64,000 nt of DNA from positions 20,334,501 to 20,398,500 of the forward strand of contig JAMJFZ010003163.1 in assembly GCA_026225945.1 (NCBI GenBank). The letters run 5' to 3'. The DNA is from Cricetomys ansorgei. Lineage: Eukaryota; Chordata; Mammalia; Rodentia; Nesomyidae. Both the position numbers and the translations under genes were made by a program. The notes beneath the pieces were generated by a model. The model did no database searches, was not told the DNA's origin, and saw nothing but the letters and a program-made list of their open reading frames with translations. Below are positions 23,341 through 33,512 of the stretch, piece after piece (the first letter of the stretch is position 1; the number at the start of each line of letters is the position of its first letter).

Positions 23341-24203
23341 CACACTACTCTGAGCTATTTAATGTATGAGTATGCAGACTGTACTTAAACATACATGCTT
23401 ACCCTTGTAACAAACACTCCCATTCTATTTGCTTCACCCTTGCATTTCTGAGGCCCTCCTGCCCTTCCCAGATCTCATTTGATTAGTAATGATGGACTTG
23501 TTCCCTGGCAGTGCCGCCTCACCCTCTGGGGATGGCCAGTTGTTGAAATAGACCACTGTCGCTAATCTGAAAACAAGCGTCCCCACCTGCTGCCTCCGAC
23601 TGTGCACAGACAGACTCAACTCCAAAATGTCTGGGTACCGAGAGTTCCAGCCCTAGAGGACCAAATCCTGCCAGCATGGCTTATCTCCCCAATAATTAGG
23701 CTTGTGTTTCTGCTTTATTAACTCCAATACAACAGAGCCCTGCCCTCTGTCACCAAGGAGACTAATAGATGACAGTCACTATGATTTGGAAGCCATACAA
23801 ATTAAATGACTGGAGTGAGAGGAAGAAGTTAAGGCAAATGGTGTCAAGATAAGGAGTCAGTCATTTGCATAGGAGGGCTTCAAACGTTAGGCAGTGTGTG
23901 GGCGAGGCGAGGGGGGCTTGTGTTAAAAACAGATCATCCCAGCTTCCCCATTCAAACTCAACGACAGGGAATTCCCAAATGATGCTAGCAGTAATTGATG
24001 GGCTATGTCAAAAGCCAGGGTCACCTCTCCTTTTCCCAAAGACCCATGCATTTTACTTCTCCTAGCAGGGCTTTCTTCCGTTCCAGTGGGTGTCAGTCCC
24101 TGTGCAAATTCTCCCACAGGAAGTCAACAGGTCTCCATTTTCACTACCCACAGGGCAGATTTGTTATACGTTTTTAACCTGTGTTTTTTCTTCCTGGAGG
24201 CTG

Positions 24204-24205
<2 letters not shown>
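23337..24205. other. Repeat-free DNA with POU octamer
   Basis: No transposon recognised. ATTTGCAT (POU octamer) at 23863-23870. Frames at 23865-24286 overlap in several phases and have no domain. Confidence 0.35.

Positions 24206-24244
<39 letters not shown>
24206..24244. repeat. (GT)n microsatellite
   Basis: Perfect GT run of about 39 bases, followed by a G6 run. Confidence 0.95.
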
Positions 24245-24247
<3 letters not shown>

Positions 24248-25308
24248 GGGGAATCACATACCTTATGTACAAATAAAATTACCTAAGGAAAGAAAATAAA
24301 ATCGAAATATGGGGGTGGGGGCCCACAGCCACACCAATTTCTGTGGAGCTGTAATGATATCTTTAGTGACATGATTTAGCCACATCAGCTCTGGCTACTG
24401 AGCTGCTGGGTTTGGAGAAGAGATGTGATTATCTCCATGCAGAAATACCAGGGTGGTTAAAAGATAATTTGGAATGAAGTTAAAAATGAAACGACACTAA
24501 GCTCCTCTCACGTGTGTCAAAACAATCACATTTCTCCTTTCTTTTCTTCCCCCCACCCTTTCACTTTGATGACACTGGCTCACACTGGAGGTGGAGACAT
24601 GCCTCCTTGCAAACTGTAATCCTTGGCTAATTTTAAATTTCAGATGACTCTGTTTGAAAGACAGCTCTAAATTTTGATCCAAAAATCAGCTTCTGGAGAT
24701 TACAGTCAGAGGTTGCTGGCAATACCGAGTAAGCCTCAGACTGTGACTCATAGACCTGAAGTTTCATTTTTTCCATGCTAACAATATTCAGGTATGAATA
24801 GCATGTCTCAACAGTAAATGACATTTGGTTGCAAAAATGTCTTTGAACTTTAGCTTAAAAGATGTGAAAACAGATTTAAAGAGGCATCAAATGTTAAAGA
24901 CTGTACTTACTGAATCATCGCAAATGGAGTAACTCTGTCAAGTGACAAGCTTTAAAAACCATGTGATTATTTCTTACTTCAGAAAGATGTATTCAGCGTT
25001 ATGCATATGTCTATGCTCTATCTAAGCCCATGGCAATAGTTCACGATTTACAAAATCCACTGGTAAATATTAATTACAACCGTCAGTATTATCCCCTCGT
25101 GCACACATGCGATAATCAAAACCCTTTAATGAAAACTTTTTTTAAAATTCTAAAGCAAGGTCTCAATCTTGTGCTTTTGTATAAAAGGTGTTTGGGTTCT
25201 ACTGCACGCTTAGAAAGTTTAAGCAACATGGTTGAAAAGAAGTTTGCAGTCACCCTGCACAGGACAGTACAGCTGTGTGCTCACTGCAGGGCACAGGGGT
25301 GTGTGTGT
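24245..25308. promoter_or_regulatory. Repeat-free AT-rich DNA, possible regulatory elements
   Basis: No transposon or gene. 24320-24480 and 24900-25140 are AT-rich with enhancer-like words ('tggtaaatattaattacaac', 'gtgattatctccatgcag'). Inference from composition. Confidence 0.3.
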
Positions 25309-25337
25309 GGGTGTGGGGGTGTGGGGGTGTGGGGGGG
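25309..25337 (+). other. G-quadruplex motif, plus strand
   Basis: G3-TGT-G5-TGT-G5-TGT-G7: four G-runs with three identical 3-base loops, a near-ideal quadruplex sequence. Confidence 0.85.
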
Positions 25338-25931
25338 TCATAAAAGTCAGATTCATGGGGGTGAGGGGTAGAGGGAAAGCCTGGAGAGCTCTATCCACCC
25401 TAGTGTTGCCACCCCCTCTCTGCTTTGCCCTTTCTTCCCAATCTGCAGTGCTGGAGATGTTTATGCTGATAGAAAGAGATGACAGTTAGTTATATTTGTT
25501 CGTTCTGGGTCCATTTAATCCCCACTGTCTTTACTCCCATCAAATCCATTATCCCAAACAAAGCTACATGGGTCTTGTTGGAGATGCATGCAGACTGGCC
25601 TTGTTTACTTTGAGAAGACGGATTTTATGGCAACATTAAATACATAGTGAAACCTCACCAATGGAGCCACTTGGCACGGTGAAGCATCCTAGTGGCGCCT
25701 CCTATCTGCCTTACTCCGTTGCTGTTTAACTTGATTCTTAAGCCCAATGTCTCCCCCACATTCCCTAAATTTTCTCCACAATTTTACATTTATGATCATT
25801 GCACCCACGTGTTTCCAGTGCCACAAAATTTAGCCCAATCTTCAGGCAGCCAAAGGCTTTGTGCTCTCTCTTTGAAAATGGTTTGATTTTCCTCCTAACA
25901 CAATTCAGGCTTTATTTTCTTAGCCTGATTT
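25338..25931. other. Repeat-free DNA
   Basis: No transposon or gene recognised. 25500-25680 is AT-moderate and possibly conserved; nothing decides it. Confidence 0.3.
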
Positions 25932-26008
25932 AAAAGAAGAGAAGGAGGAGGAGGGGAAGGAGAAAGAGGGGGAGGAAGAGGAGGAGGAGGAGAAGGAGGA
26001 GAAGAAGA
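25932..26008 (+). repeat. 77-base pure purine tract (GGA/GAA type)
   Basis: Every base from 25932 to 26008 is A or G, mostly GGA and GAA triplets. A tract this long can adopt triplex (H-DNA) structure. Confidence 0.95.
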
Positions 26009-26394
26009 CAGGAAGGACTTCCCTGTTCTGTTTTTTGTTTTTTAGAAAGAAAATATTAGATGCCTTCTTACTTACATTTTCCAGCACTTCTTTGACTTTC
26101 AAAGCATGTTGGCTGCTAATATGGAAGTTGTACAAGTGATTTGATCAGAAAATGCAGACCTATGCTAGCTGACAAGGACCATTAAGAGTGAGCACGCATG
26201 TGTTTGAAACTCCCGATTTCACCAGGAAAAAAAAAAAAAAAGCTCTACGTTAACATCGAGGCCTGAACACACAGCCAGAACGAGTGGCACGGACTAAAGG
26301 AAATCACTACTTAATTCCACAAACATTGTTGCAGCCCAAGAACGGCACAAAAAAACTTTGAGCGGTCCCCCTCCCCAGCCTGCCAAGCACCAGG
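26009..26394. other. Repeat-free DNA with A15 run
   Basis: A poly-A run at 26227-26241 has no retroposon body on its 5' side that I recognise. Nothing else seen. Confidence 0.35.
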
Positions 26395-26600
26395 ATCATA
26401 ACGTGCGGCGCAGCGCCATCTGCTGGCGGCGGGTGCGCCGCCCAAAGCGCCCTGCATCGCTGCGGGCTCTGCAAGTCACACGTCTAGGCTCCACACCTTC
26501 TTCTCATGGGGTTCCAGCTGCGGGCCAGTCCTTCCTGCACAAAACCAGAAAGAGCAGGCGAGCGACGCTGTGCAGGGGAGAAAACTGCGCGAGAGAAGCC
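26395..26600. promoter_or_regulatory. Short CpG-rich patch (possible promoter or insulator)
   Basis: About 12 CpG dinucleotides fall within roughly 90 bases (26403-26491), and a further cluster at 26557-26592. The rest of this window is CpG-poor, as usual for methylated rodent DNA. Retained CpGs suggest protection from methylation, as at promoters, CTCF sites or unmethylated enhancers. The patch contains a perfect CTCF core. It is shorter than a standard CpG island, and no TATA box, splice site or coding exon can be assigned with confidence. Confidence 0.5.
26413..26426 (-). promoter_or_regulatory. CTCF core motif
   Basis: On the minus strand the bases read CCAGCAGATGGCGC, matching the CTCF core CCASYAGRKGGCRS at all 14 positions. 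It lies in a CpG-rich patch with no SINE around it, so it is not a B2-derived CTCF site. Its direction is minus. Occupancy cannot be judged from sequence. Confidence 0.7.
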
Positions 26601-27467
26601 TGTCCCAAGGCCTGTTGGGCGTGCAAACAGGGGTGGGGTGGGGGGTGGAGGAGACGGATAAGTTTGCAAATGGTCCTCAAAGATCTTGCCCTGGTTTCCA
26701 GCATTAAAAAAATGGAGTTTCTTTGTGTGAAAGCACAGGGTGCCTCTGACCCTTTCTTTCTGTCTGTCAGAGTGGTACCTTCAGGCCTGTCTTCAAATAG
26801 TGTACTCTTGAGTTCCCGGAGACAGCCTTGGGCGTCCGGGCCACTGCTTCCTAGCTGGCTTTAGTGGAGGAAGGTGCACCAGGCTGCCTTTACCCATCCA
26901 ATCCACGAAGTGAATGGCAGCCCTTCCCAATGGTGGACCCCCACCTCCCACCTCCCGCGTGAGGAGATCTAGAGGTCTCAGATCTCATGCCCTCAAGGGT
27001 ACCCCACTCAGGAACTCCTCTCGCAGACCTGAACTGCAGGAGCCAGCAGGCACTCTTTCTAAGGAAGCGCACCCCTCTAGCCCCCAGCCCCGGAAAAGTG
27101 CCGGCGGGTGACATCGTATCTGTAATGACTCTTTAAGGCCCTGTGGGGGAAAATCTCAGCATTTCGGAACAAGGTCTTTTTCATCCTAGGTCTCCTCTTG
27201 TCCACCTCTCACCCACCCCGCCCCAGGCACACACAGACTGGCATGGGCACTGTCTGTGAGGCACAGAGAAGCAAGGGCAGGTGAGGCTCATTCCCTCATT
27301 CCCCAGGCCAGCTGTTTCTTCCCTGATGGGGGTTCTCCGGCCCAGTTGCTCTCTCCTCCACCCCCCTCTGCGCAGGATATTTAGAAAGGAGTACAAGGGC
27401 TTTAGCAGCTAAGGTTACCAGAGAAAACAAGCCATGCAAGCCAATTCGTATTTCAGATTAAAAAGCA
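26601..27467. other. GC-richer repeat-free DNA
   Basis: G-rich at 26632-26651 (three long G-runs). Frames 26358-26864 (plus, 168 codons) and 26890-27114 (minus) cover the GC-rich part but have no domain. They are expected, because high G+C makes stops rare. Confidence 0.4.
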
Positions 27468-27742
27468 TTCTTCCTTTCTTTCTTCCTTCCTCCTACCTTC
27501 CTTCTCTCCCGCCTACTTCTGTCTTCCTTCCTCTCCCTTTCTCCCTGCCTTCTAATTTCCCTCCTGGCCTCTCTTCCTTCCCTCATCTCTCTCTACCCTC
27601 TCTCCCTTTACCTTTCTATCTTCCCTCCTCCTCCCGTCCAGTCCATCTCTCTCTCTGCCATTTTCTCCCTCCCTCTCTTTCTTCCTTGTTCCCTTTTTCC
27701 TTGTTTCTTGCTTCCCTCCTTTGTTTTTGTTTTGTTTTTTTC
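27468..27742 (+). repeat. 275-base pyrimidine-rich (CT) tract
   Basis: Nearly all C or T, built of CCTT, CTCC and TTCC words with only scattered purines. This is low-complexity DNA that produces long artificial frames on both strands. Triplex formation is possible. Confidence 0.9.
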
Positions 27743-27783
27743 CTAAACTCAAAGCAGCTAGCTGGTCCCGGCTCTCTAGTACA

Positions 27784-27895
27784 AGTCTTTAGATGGGAAC
27801 TGAAATTGACAGAGACAAAGTAATTTGCCCTGCTACGCAGCAGGGTCAAGGCAGCAGAGCCAGAAATTAGGTGTCTAAATTCAGTCTGGGTCTTG
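27784..27895 (-). repeat. MIR fragment, minus strand
   Basis: 'tttagatgggaactgaaatt', 'gacagagacaaagtaatttg' and 'cagcagagccagaaattagg' follow the reverse complement of MIR ('gatgaggaaactgaggc', 'gttaagtgacttgccc', 'ggcagagccaggattcg'). It is the first recognisable interspersed repeat after 12.65 kb. Confidence 0.6.
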
Positions 27896-29390
27896 GTCAC
27901 CCATATTACTCCTTCTCTCCCAGGACAGCCCACAGGGCAGGGCACCCAGTCAGGGAGCTGGGACCTTAGTTTCACCCCAGGGACCAAGAACTACCAAGTG
28001 AATGGTGCTCATTTGTAAGTGCTCATCCAATCATCAGTAAGCAACCCTGCCAGAGTTGAAGGTCATGTGGCGCCCTCTCTTCTTTGGAAGAATCCTAAAC
28101 TTTTTCTTTTCTGTGACCATTGTTCCACTTTACTTTAAGGATTTGTCGATCAAGTGAGTCTAAACACTTGCATTACAAGGAGGCCAGCTCCTGTTACTTC
28201 TCTATCCCCAGAAGACCAAAAGTCTCGGATTTTGTAGATAGGACTACAAAATTATTTGGATTAAAAGACAAGGTAGTTCATTTAAAGATGCTAATATATA
28301 GTATCGCACAGGCTTGCAATCATTTGTATCTTGAGACTTCAACATGGGCAGCAAAGCGATGGACCCCGGGTCAAGCAAAGCCTGGGGCAGCAGGTTAAGC
28401 TACCTGATGGCTATGCTGTTAGCAAGCAGCCTTGACTGTGGCCCTTAATAAGCATAAGCCTTGTTTTCCTTCTTTTGAAAGTGAGGGATCAATCCTTGTA
28501 TCCAATCTGGATCTAAGATGCCAGCTTTCTAAAACTTAGTTCCTCCGATTATCATTTGTTCTTGGTGTTCTTACTGGGATGTCTCAGAGAGAATTGCACC
28601 CCAGTCCACGGTGACACCCCACCACTGGGGACAGCTGGCTGTTCCCAGAGCAGTGGGCACTGAAATCACATTTGTATTTAATATACCCACACCGAGGAAG
28701 GAGAGAGAAAACGATGCTGATGAGTCTAACTTAGTGGAGAGGAGGATGGAAAGAAGGAAGGGAGAGACTGAGGGAGACACGACCTTAGCCACCCCTCCCC
28801 CGTCCAGTCACTTGCTCTGCTTTCTGGCGAATTGGAACACTGAGAAACCACAGCTTGGAGACCCAACAGGCTTCGGCTATTTTCTTCTGTTGGAAAGACC
28901 AGGGGTGGCCCTGTGTGGACCCACATCTGGGCCATTGGGGTATGGCTTAAAAGACTCAGGCCCTTTCCCTGGGACTTCTTCCTGCTGTGGCCCCTTTGGA
29001 GGCAGTGGTACAGCTCAGGGACCCAGAGCACAGTCCCTGCCTCACAGGAGCTCTTTCGGCAGCCACACTGCTACCTTGTGGGCTTCAGTGTTGTGGGCTG
29101 AGCAATCCCCAGGCCCATTTGCTGCACGGTGTCTTACTAGCCCCCTGGTGATCTCCTGAAGTGTTTGACCATTGGGTCAATTTTATTAATGCAAATTATG
29201 AAGCACAGTGATTAAACGAAGGGTTGAGGACTTCGGCCACTAACTTGTACATCCTGCTGGATTCACAGAGGTTGTTGGTGTCCCCTCTGGTCAAAAGTGT
29301 TATTAAAACCCTAGCTAGTGCACAATCTCTGTCTCTGTCTCCTCTTTTCTGTCATCTTTAGCCCTCCTCATTCTATCTTCTGTTGTCTAC
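27896..29390. other. Mostly unique DNA, no gene recognised
   Basis: The plus frame 28611-29159 (182 codons) is among the longest in the window but has no domain and no homologue I recognise. A minus frame overlaps it. A POU octamer ATGCAAAT at 29189-29196 lies in an AT-rich, enhancer-like stretch at 29160-29230. 28040-28330 is also AT-rich and repeat-free. Confidence 0.4.
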
Positions 29391-29587
29391 AAACAACACA
29401 CACACACATACACACATACAAACACACACAGACACACACACACATACAAACACACAGGCACACACACACACATACAGACACACATATACATACAGACACA
29501 CACAGGCACACACATATACACACACACATACAAACACACATGGGGACACACAGACACACACACATACAAACACACACAGGCACACAG

Positions 29588-29630
<43 letters not shown>

Positions 29631-29636
29631 TACACA
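29391..29636 (+). repeat. Variable CA-type tandem repeat
   Basis: About 245 bases of CACACA interrupted by ATACA, AAACA, GGCA and GACA, giving a rough higher-order pattern of 20-30 base units and ending in a purer (CA)n at 29591-29629. All six frames stay open through it, producing spurious Thr/His or Val/Cys-rich proteins. Confidence 0.95.
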
Positions 29637-30047
29637 TGCACCAGAGGAAGTACAGGGGAAAAGAAAGAAAGAAGGATGAATAGATGGATAGACAAACAGA
29701 GAGACAGATAGGATATATTAATTCTTCATTTACCAGAAAATCTTACAAATGCAATTTCTGGAACTTTCCATCCATTTTGCAGGTAAGCAGCAGCATTCTA
29801 TTTCAGGATAAAGACACTGAAACCATGGCCACTGAGGGGTCGAGGCTCAGTTCCAAGCTCCAATAATGACCCCCAGACTGGCTGGCTAAGTCACCGCTTA
29901 AAGAGGCCAGTGTGCACTGTAATCAAGGCTCATCACCATCACCATGAACACAGTGGCAGAGAGAAAACTGTGGACCTTCCATAAAACTTTTCAAGTCAGG
30001 ACAATCTCTATTGGGAAAATCATCAGGGAAAGGGAGAAGGTCTTGCC
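29637..30047. other. Unassigned DNA
   Basis: A short GAAAGAAAGAAGG tract then unique sequence. 29785-29850 faintly resembles an inverted MIR but is too diverged to call. Confidence 0.35.
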
Positions 30048-30090
30048 AAAAAGAAAAGAAGAAGAAGAAAGAGGAGGAGGAGGAGGAGAA
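30048..30090 (+). repeat. Purine tract (GAA/GGA)n
   Basis: 43 consecutive purines, moving from AAGAAAAG to GAGGAGGAGG, followed by an A/C-rich stretch to about 30130. Confidence 0.9.
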
Positions 30091-30130
30091 CCAAAAAAAA
30101 ACCCCCAAAACCCTCAAACCAAAAAACACC

Positions 30131-30639
30131 CACATTCTAACTATTTGTTTGCTACTTGCTAGCCTCCTTGTTTTTCTGATTTCAGGTGACTCACCACCTC
30201 TCCCATGGGGGTCTCTGCACACTGGTGAATACCTGCCAGTCTTGGGAGGAGGTAATAGCTTCTATCCCAAAGAGGCAAATAGCTTCTCTGCAGGAGACTG
30301 ATGCCCAACAGACAATCTTAGGAAAAGGCCCGACCTCTTTCTCATGGGTTTCCAGAGCCAGGGCTCACAGCCAGTCAGTCTGGTGGAGCCCAATCAGGAG
30401 ATCTATCCCTGTGGATCGGCCCCTCATTCTCCCAGTTCCTGTAACCTGGGTGACTTCTGGTTACCACCCCCAGCTCCCCAACTCCCATCATGTAGTGGAG
30501 CAAGCCTGAGCCCTACATTAACCTCGCCTCACTTAACTCTAGTGACTGCTGAGGAAAGAAAGGGGAATCATTTAGAGGCACCAGGCAGGCTGAAGTGTGG
30601 ACTGTGGGACCTGGTTGACCCGGCACTGCTTCCGGTGCC
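30131..30639. other. Unassigned DNA
   Basis: Overlapping frames at 30186-30679 show no domain; no repeat family recognised. Confidence 0.4.
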
Positions 30640-30782
30640 ACCACCCAGCTCAGCTCTCTCATCTGTCAGGTGGGGATAATAACATACTTATCACAGGGGA
30701 ATTCTGGGACAAATGAACACAGTCACTCGCAACAAGCTGCACAGAGCCTGAAACATTGTAAGCCAGGATCACTGAGCATTTT
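30640..30782 (+). repeat. MIR element, plus strand
   Basis: 'ctctcatctgtcaggtgggg', 'ataataacatacttatcaca', then 'gcacagagcctgaaacattg' and 'gtaagccaggatcactgagc' follow the MIR core and 3' part in order. This is the clearest MIR in the window. Confidence 0.75.
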
Positions 30783-30985
30783 CTAAAAGTCCAGATGAAA
30801 AACAATTTAGCCTTTGTAGACTGTATAGTGTGGTCCCAACTGCTTAGCCATGTTGTAGCCTGGAAGCAGCCACGGATCATATGGAAATGAAGCATGTGAT
30901 GGTGTTGCAATAAATCTTTATTTACAGGAACAAGTGGCAGGCAAGATCTGGCTCTCAGTTTGTAGTTTTCTGTGACTAACGGCTA
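30783..30985 (-). mobile_element. hAT-Charlie nonautonomous DNA transposon fossil
   Basis: The run 'tttagcctttgtagactgta', 'gaagcagccacggatcatat', 'gcaataaatctttatttaca' and 'gcaagatctggctctcagtt' follows a mammal-wide hAT-Charlie MER element, whose consensus has 'aaagcagccatagacaatac' and 'ccaataaaactttatttaca'. I am unsure of the exact MER name and of the strand. The outer end is eroded, so terminal inverted repeats are not visible. Confidence 0.6.
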
Positions 30986-32639
30986 AATGTCAGCAGCATT
31001 TATGATAGGTACCAGGCTAATGAGCCATAATGACACAGGAAGTATTGTTGGTAAATAACAAGACATGGTCTCTATCCTCTGGTAACCTGAAAGTATGAGA
31101 AAAATGGAAGCATCTTGTCAGAAAGTTATAAAAGGGCCCACTCTACCCAAAAAGGGATATTAAAATTAAAAGCTGTAAAATCTGGAGTCATCGAATTATT
31201 TATTTTTATTTTGTAAAATCCCAACTTCACCCCAGGAAAGCAAATCAGAACTACTTTCTACTTGCTTGGATCATATTATATTATGTTACTCATATCTAGA
31301 AACTTTTCTATTTTTTTTTCAAGGAAAATACAAGTAGACATCACTGTATCACACACCAAAGACACCTAGAGCGGCTCTAGATGAGATAGGTCATCAGAGA
31401 GGGAAGCTGGGATGCCTGCTCTTCACACAACCAGTGGGGCAGTCGGAATAGCAGCTTGAGGTGTTCGGAGGGGGGGCTCCTGAATTCAACCAGGGACCTT
31501 AAGGTGGAGAAGACTGAGAGCCTGACTGTGAAAATCACACGAGTGGAAGAGAGCACCCATAACACCATGGTGAAGCTCCTGAGATGACTGAAACAGCTGA
31601 GGTCGAGAGGTGTGTCAAAAACCACCCACCATCTGTCTGTCTGTCTACCTATCTACTTCTCTACCTAGCTCAGCTAGACATCAAGGTCAGTGAGGTCAGT
31701 TACACACAGTAGTTAGGCAGTTGCTTCACCCAGCCCCTCCTGGTCTGAACCATGTTTGGTTTGATCAGAGGCCGATTGGGTATTTTCCAAATGCACTCAT
31801 CTCTTCCTGTTACAGCTAATGCTGTACATGTAATATCAGCATTTCCTGGACACACCCGCTAAGAAACACAAGCATGAGTTACCCGCTACCGGACACTGGC
31901 AGAAGCTCCGCAGAAGGCACAGTGTGGCTGTCCTGGAGGTTGTGAGAAAACACCTAGACATATGACTCATCCATCATCCTGACTTCTGGGTCAACGTTTG
32001 GTATTTACCAAGGTCAAGTTCTTTTGGAAAAAGAAAATATTGGGGTTGTGGTATACAAGATCCTGGGTTCAGAAGCTCACCAAGGCCAAAGAAAATGGTA
32101 GCATCTGAGGAGACAGAGAGAGGAGCCTGTGTCACTTCTGATGTTTCCCACATCAATTTTTCCCTCACTTCTGCCTCTTCTGGTGGACTCTTCCTTTGTA
32201 AACCAGCCTGGGTGGTATCTTCTTGCCCCAGCCCTCTAAGCTTCTCAGAAACATCATTTACCTTAAAGGGTTTTGCTCCTCCTGCACCTCCATTTCCCCT
32301 GAGAGATGCAGGCCTCCTTGCCCTCTCTGGCCCCCATACTCCAGAACAGTACCCGGGTTCACCAACACAACTGGGTGTCATGTGCTTTCAGCCTCTCCCT
32401 CCTCCTTCCCTGAAGTTTGTCTCTGTCCCAGATGTGAGGATCATGGTAAATCAGTGCAATTCTACTATTAAGCAGGCTTCTGGGGTGGAGGGGGGCTTGA
32501 CACTCTGGAGTGCTAAGCCCCAGCCCAAACTTAGCCAGGACTCTCATTTTCAAAGGCAATTGCAAGATGAATATCAAAGAATCCGCAGAATCCACATTGG
32601 GAAACCTGTCAGGAAATTGTTGGGAAAATAAAGTGAATC
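30986..32639. other. Unassigned DNA, no gene recognised
   Basis: Frames at 31974-32381 (minus) and 32095-32631 (plus, 178 codons) overlap on opposite strands and have no domain. A CTGT/CTAC-type pyrimidine repeat lies at 31632-31665. Confidence 0.4.
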
Positions 32640-33010
32640 AATAGAATGTCAAGAGACTCAAATGGAAAAAATATTGAATATTCATTTTCTCTGTTTCACA
32701 GGGAAGGGGATTTACCAGGACCTAGGCAGCTGGTGGGATTTTCGGCTTTCCTTGGAATGATTCAAATAATTTTTTGTGCTGTGCATTGGATTAGTATTCA
32801 ATTAACTCTTTTAAAATTATAATGTGCAACTTCAACAAACTTGTTAACAAGTCTACAGCACAATTAGAGTATTTAATAGCCACCAGGTAAAACAAATGCA
32901 CGCTGCATTTCTATAAACAGAGAAATCTAAACCAAATGCAGCAAATGCGCTTTCATTTGTATATATGTTCCATGTTTGGATTCGGTGATACCTGCAGACA
33001 CTAGAGAAAA
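32640..33010. promoter_or_regulatory. Candidate conserved non-coding element
   Basis: Repeat-free AT-rich block with 'gattagtattcaattaactc', 'aacttgttaacaagtc' (containing the palindrome CTTGTTAACAAG, 32841-32852) and 'gcgctttcatttgtatat'. Composition resembles the enhancer-like blocks in the 12-27 kb region. Inference. Confidence 0.4.
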
Positions 33011-33086
33011 ACCACGGAGGGCTTTATTTATCCACATGTCGTTATCTGGAAACCTGATATCAAATCCACGTAGAAATTCTGCCTCG

Positions 33087-33512
33087 GAGCTGGGGAGACG
33101 GCTTCAGTGGATGAATCATGTGTGTAGATGTGAGGCCTGGAGTTAGTTCCCTGTCATCCACGTAAATGGAGGCAGGGGTGGATACTGTCTATAATCCCAG
33201 GACACAGGAAGCAGAGGCAGGGAATCAGGACAAGCTGCATAGATAGACTGCCCGGAATTGGTAAATTTCAGGCTCAGTAAACAAATTGGAGAGTGACACT
33301 GGATGTCAGCTTGGGACCCAGACACACACATGCACTTGCATAGCTCCTGGTACGTCGCAGAGGGAATGTGACATCTCTTTTCTACACAACTGTAAAATCT
33401 TCTCACCATCCTTAAGTGACCACCCTTACACACACCACCCTTACACACTCAAACATACACACATACACACACATGTTCATACAACATATACACATTATAT
33501 ACACATTAAAAA
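33087..33512 (+). mobile_element. B4-type composite SINE with split tail
   Basis: A tRNA-like head ('gagctggggagacggcttca') is followed by a B1-like middle ('tctataatcccaggacacag', 'gaagcagaggcagggaatca'), the B4-typical 'ttggagagtgacactggatg', and a CA-rich tail. The tail is split: CA-rich at 33320-33338, then a 69-base module (33357-33425) also found at 34469, then CA-rich again to an A-run at about 33512. A 15-base word is doubled at the right junction. Confidence 0.7.
33357..33425 (+). repeat. 69-base module, copy 1
   Basis: About 84% identical to 34469-34534 in the same direction, with a 2-base gap and only transition differences in my hand alignment. The best-kept core is 'tcaccatccttaagtga'. 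The family is unknown to me. Confidence 0.75.

Noticed and set aside
26358..26864. 168-codon frame over the CpG patch
   Set aside because: High G+C lowers stop frequency. The residues (Arg/Pro/Ser-rich) look like translated GC-rich DNA, not a protein.
27434..27987. Open frames in the CT tract
   Set aside because: Leu/Pro/Ser or Glu/Arg-rich translations of low-complexity sequence on both strands.
28060..28085. CTCF site at 'gtggcgccctctc'
   Set aside because: Right half fits on the minus strand but four of the first five core positions mismatch.
28611..29159. 182-codon plus-strand open frame
   Set aside because: No domain or homologue recognised, no splice or promoter context, and overlapping minus-strand frames. 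Length is within what GC-moderate mammalian DNA gives by chance.
29318..29695. Open frames on both strands through the CA repeat
   Set aside because: Translations are Thr/His or Val/Cys repeats produced by (CA)n in every phase.
29785..29850. Inverted MIR
   Set aside because: Only about 30 bases match loosely; not above what A/G-rich DNA gives by chance.
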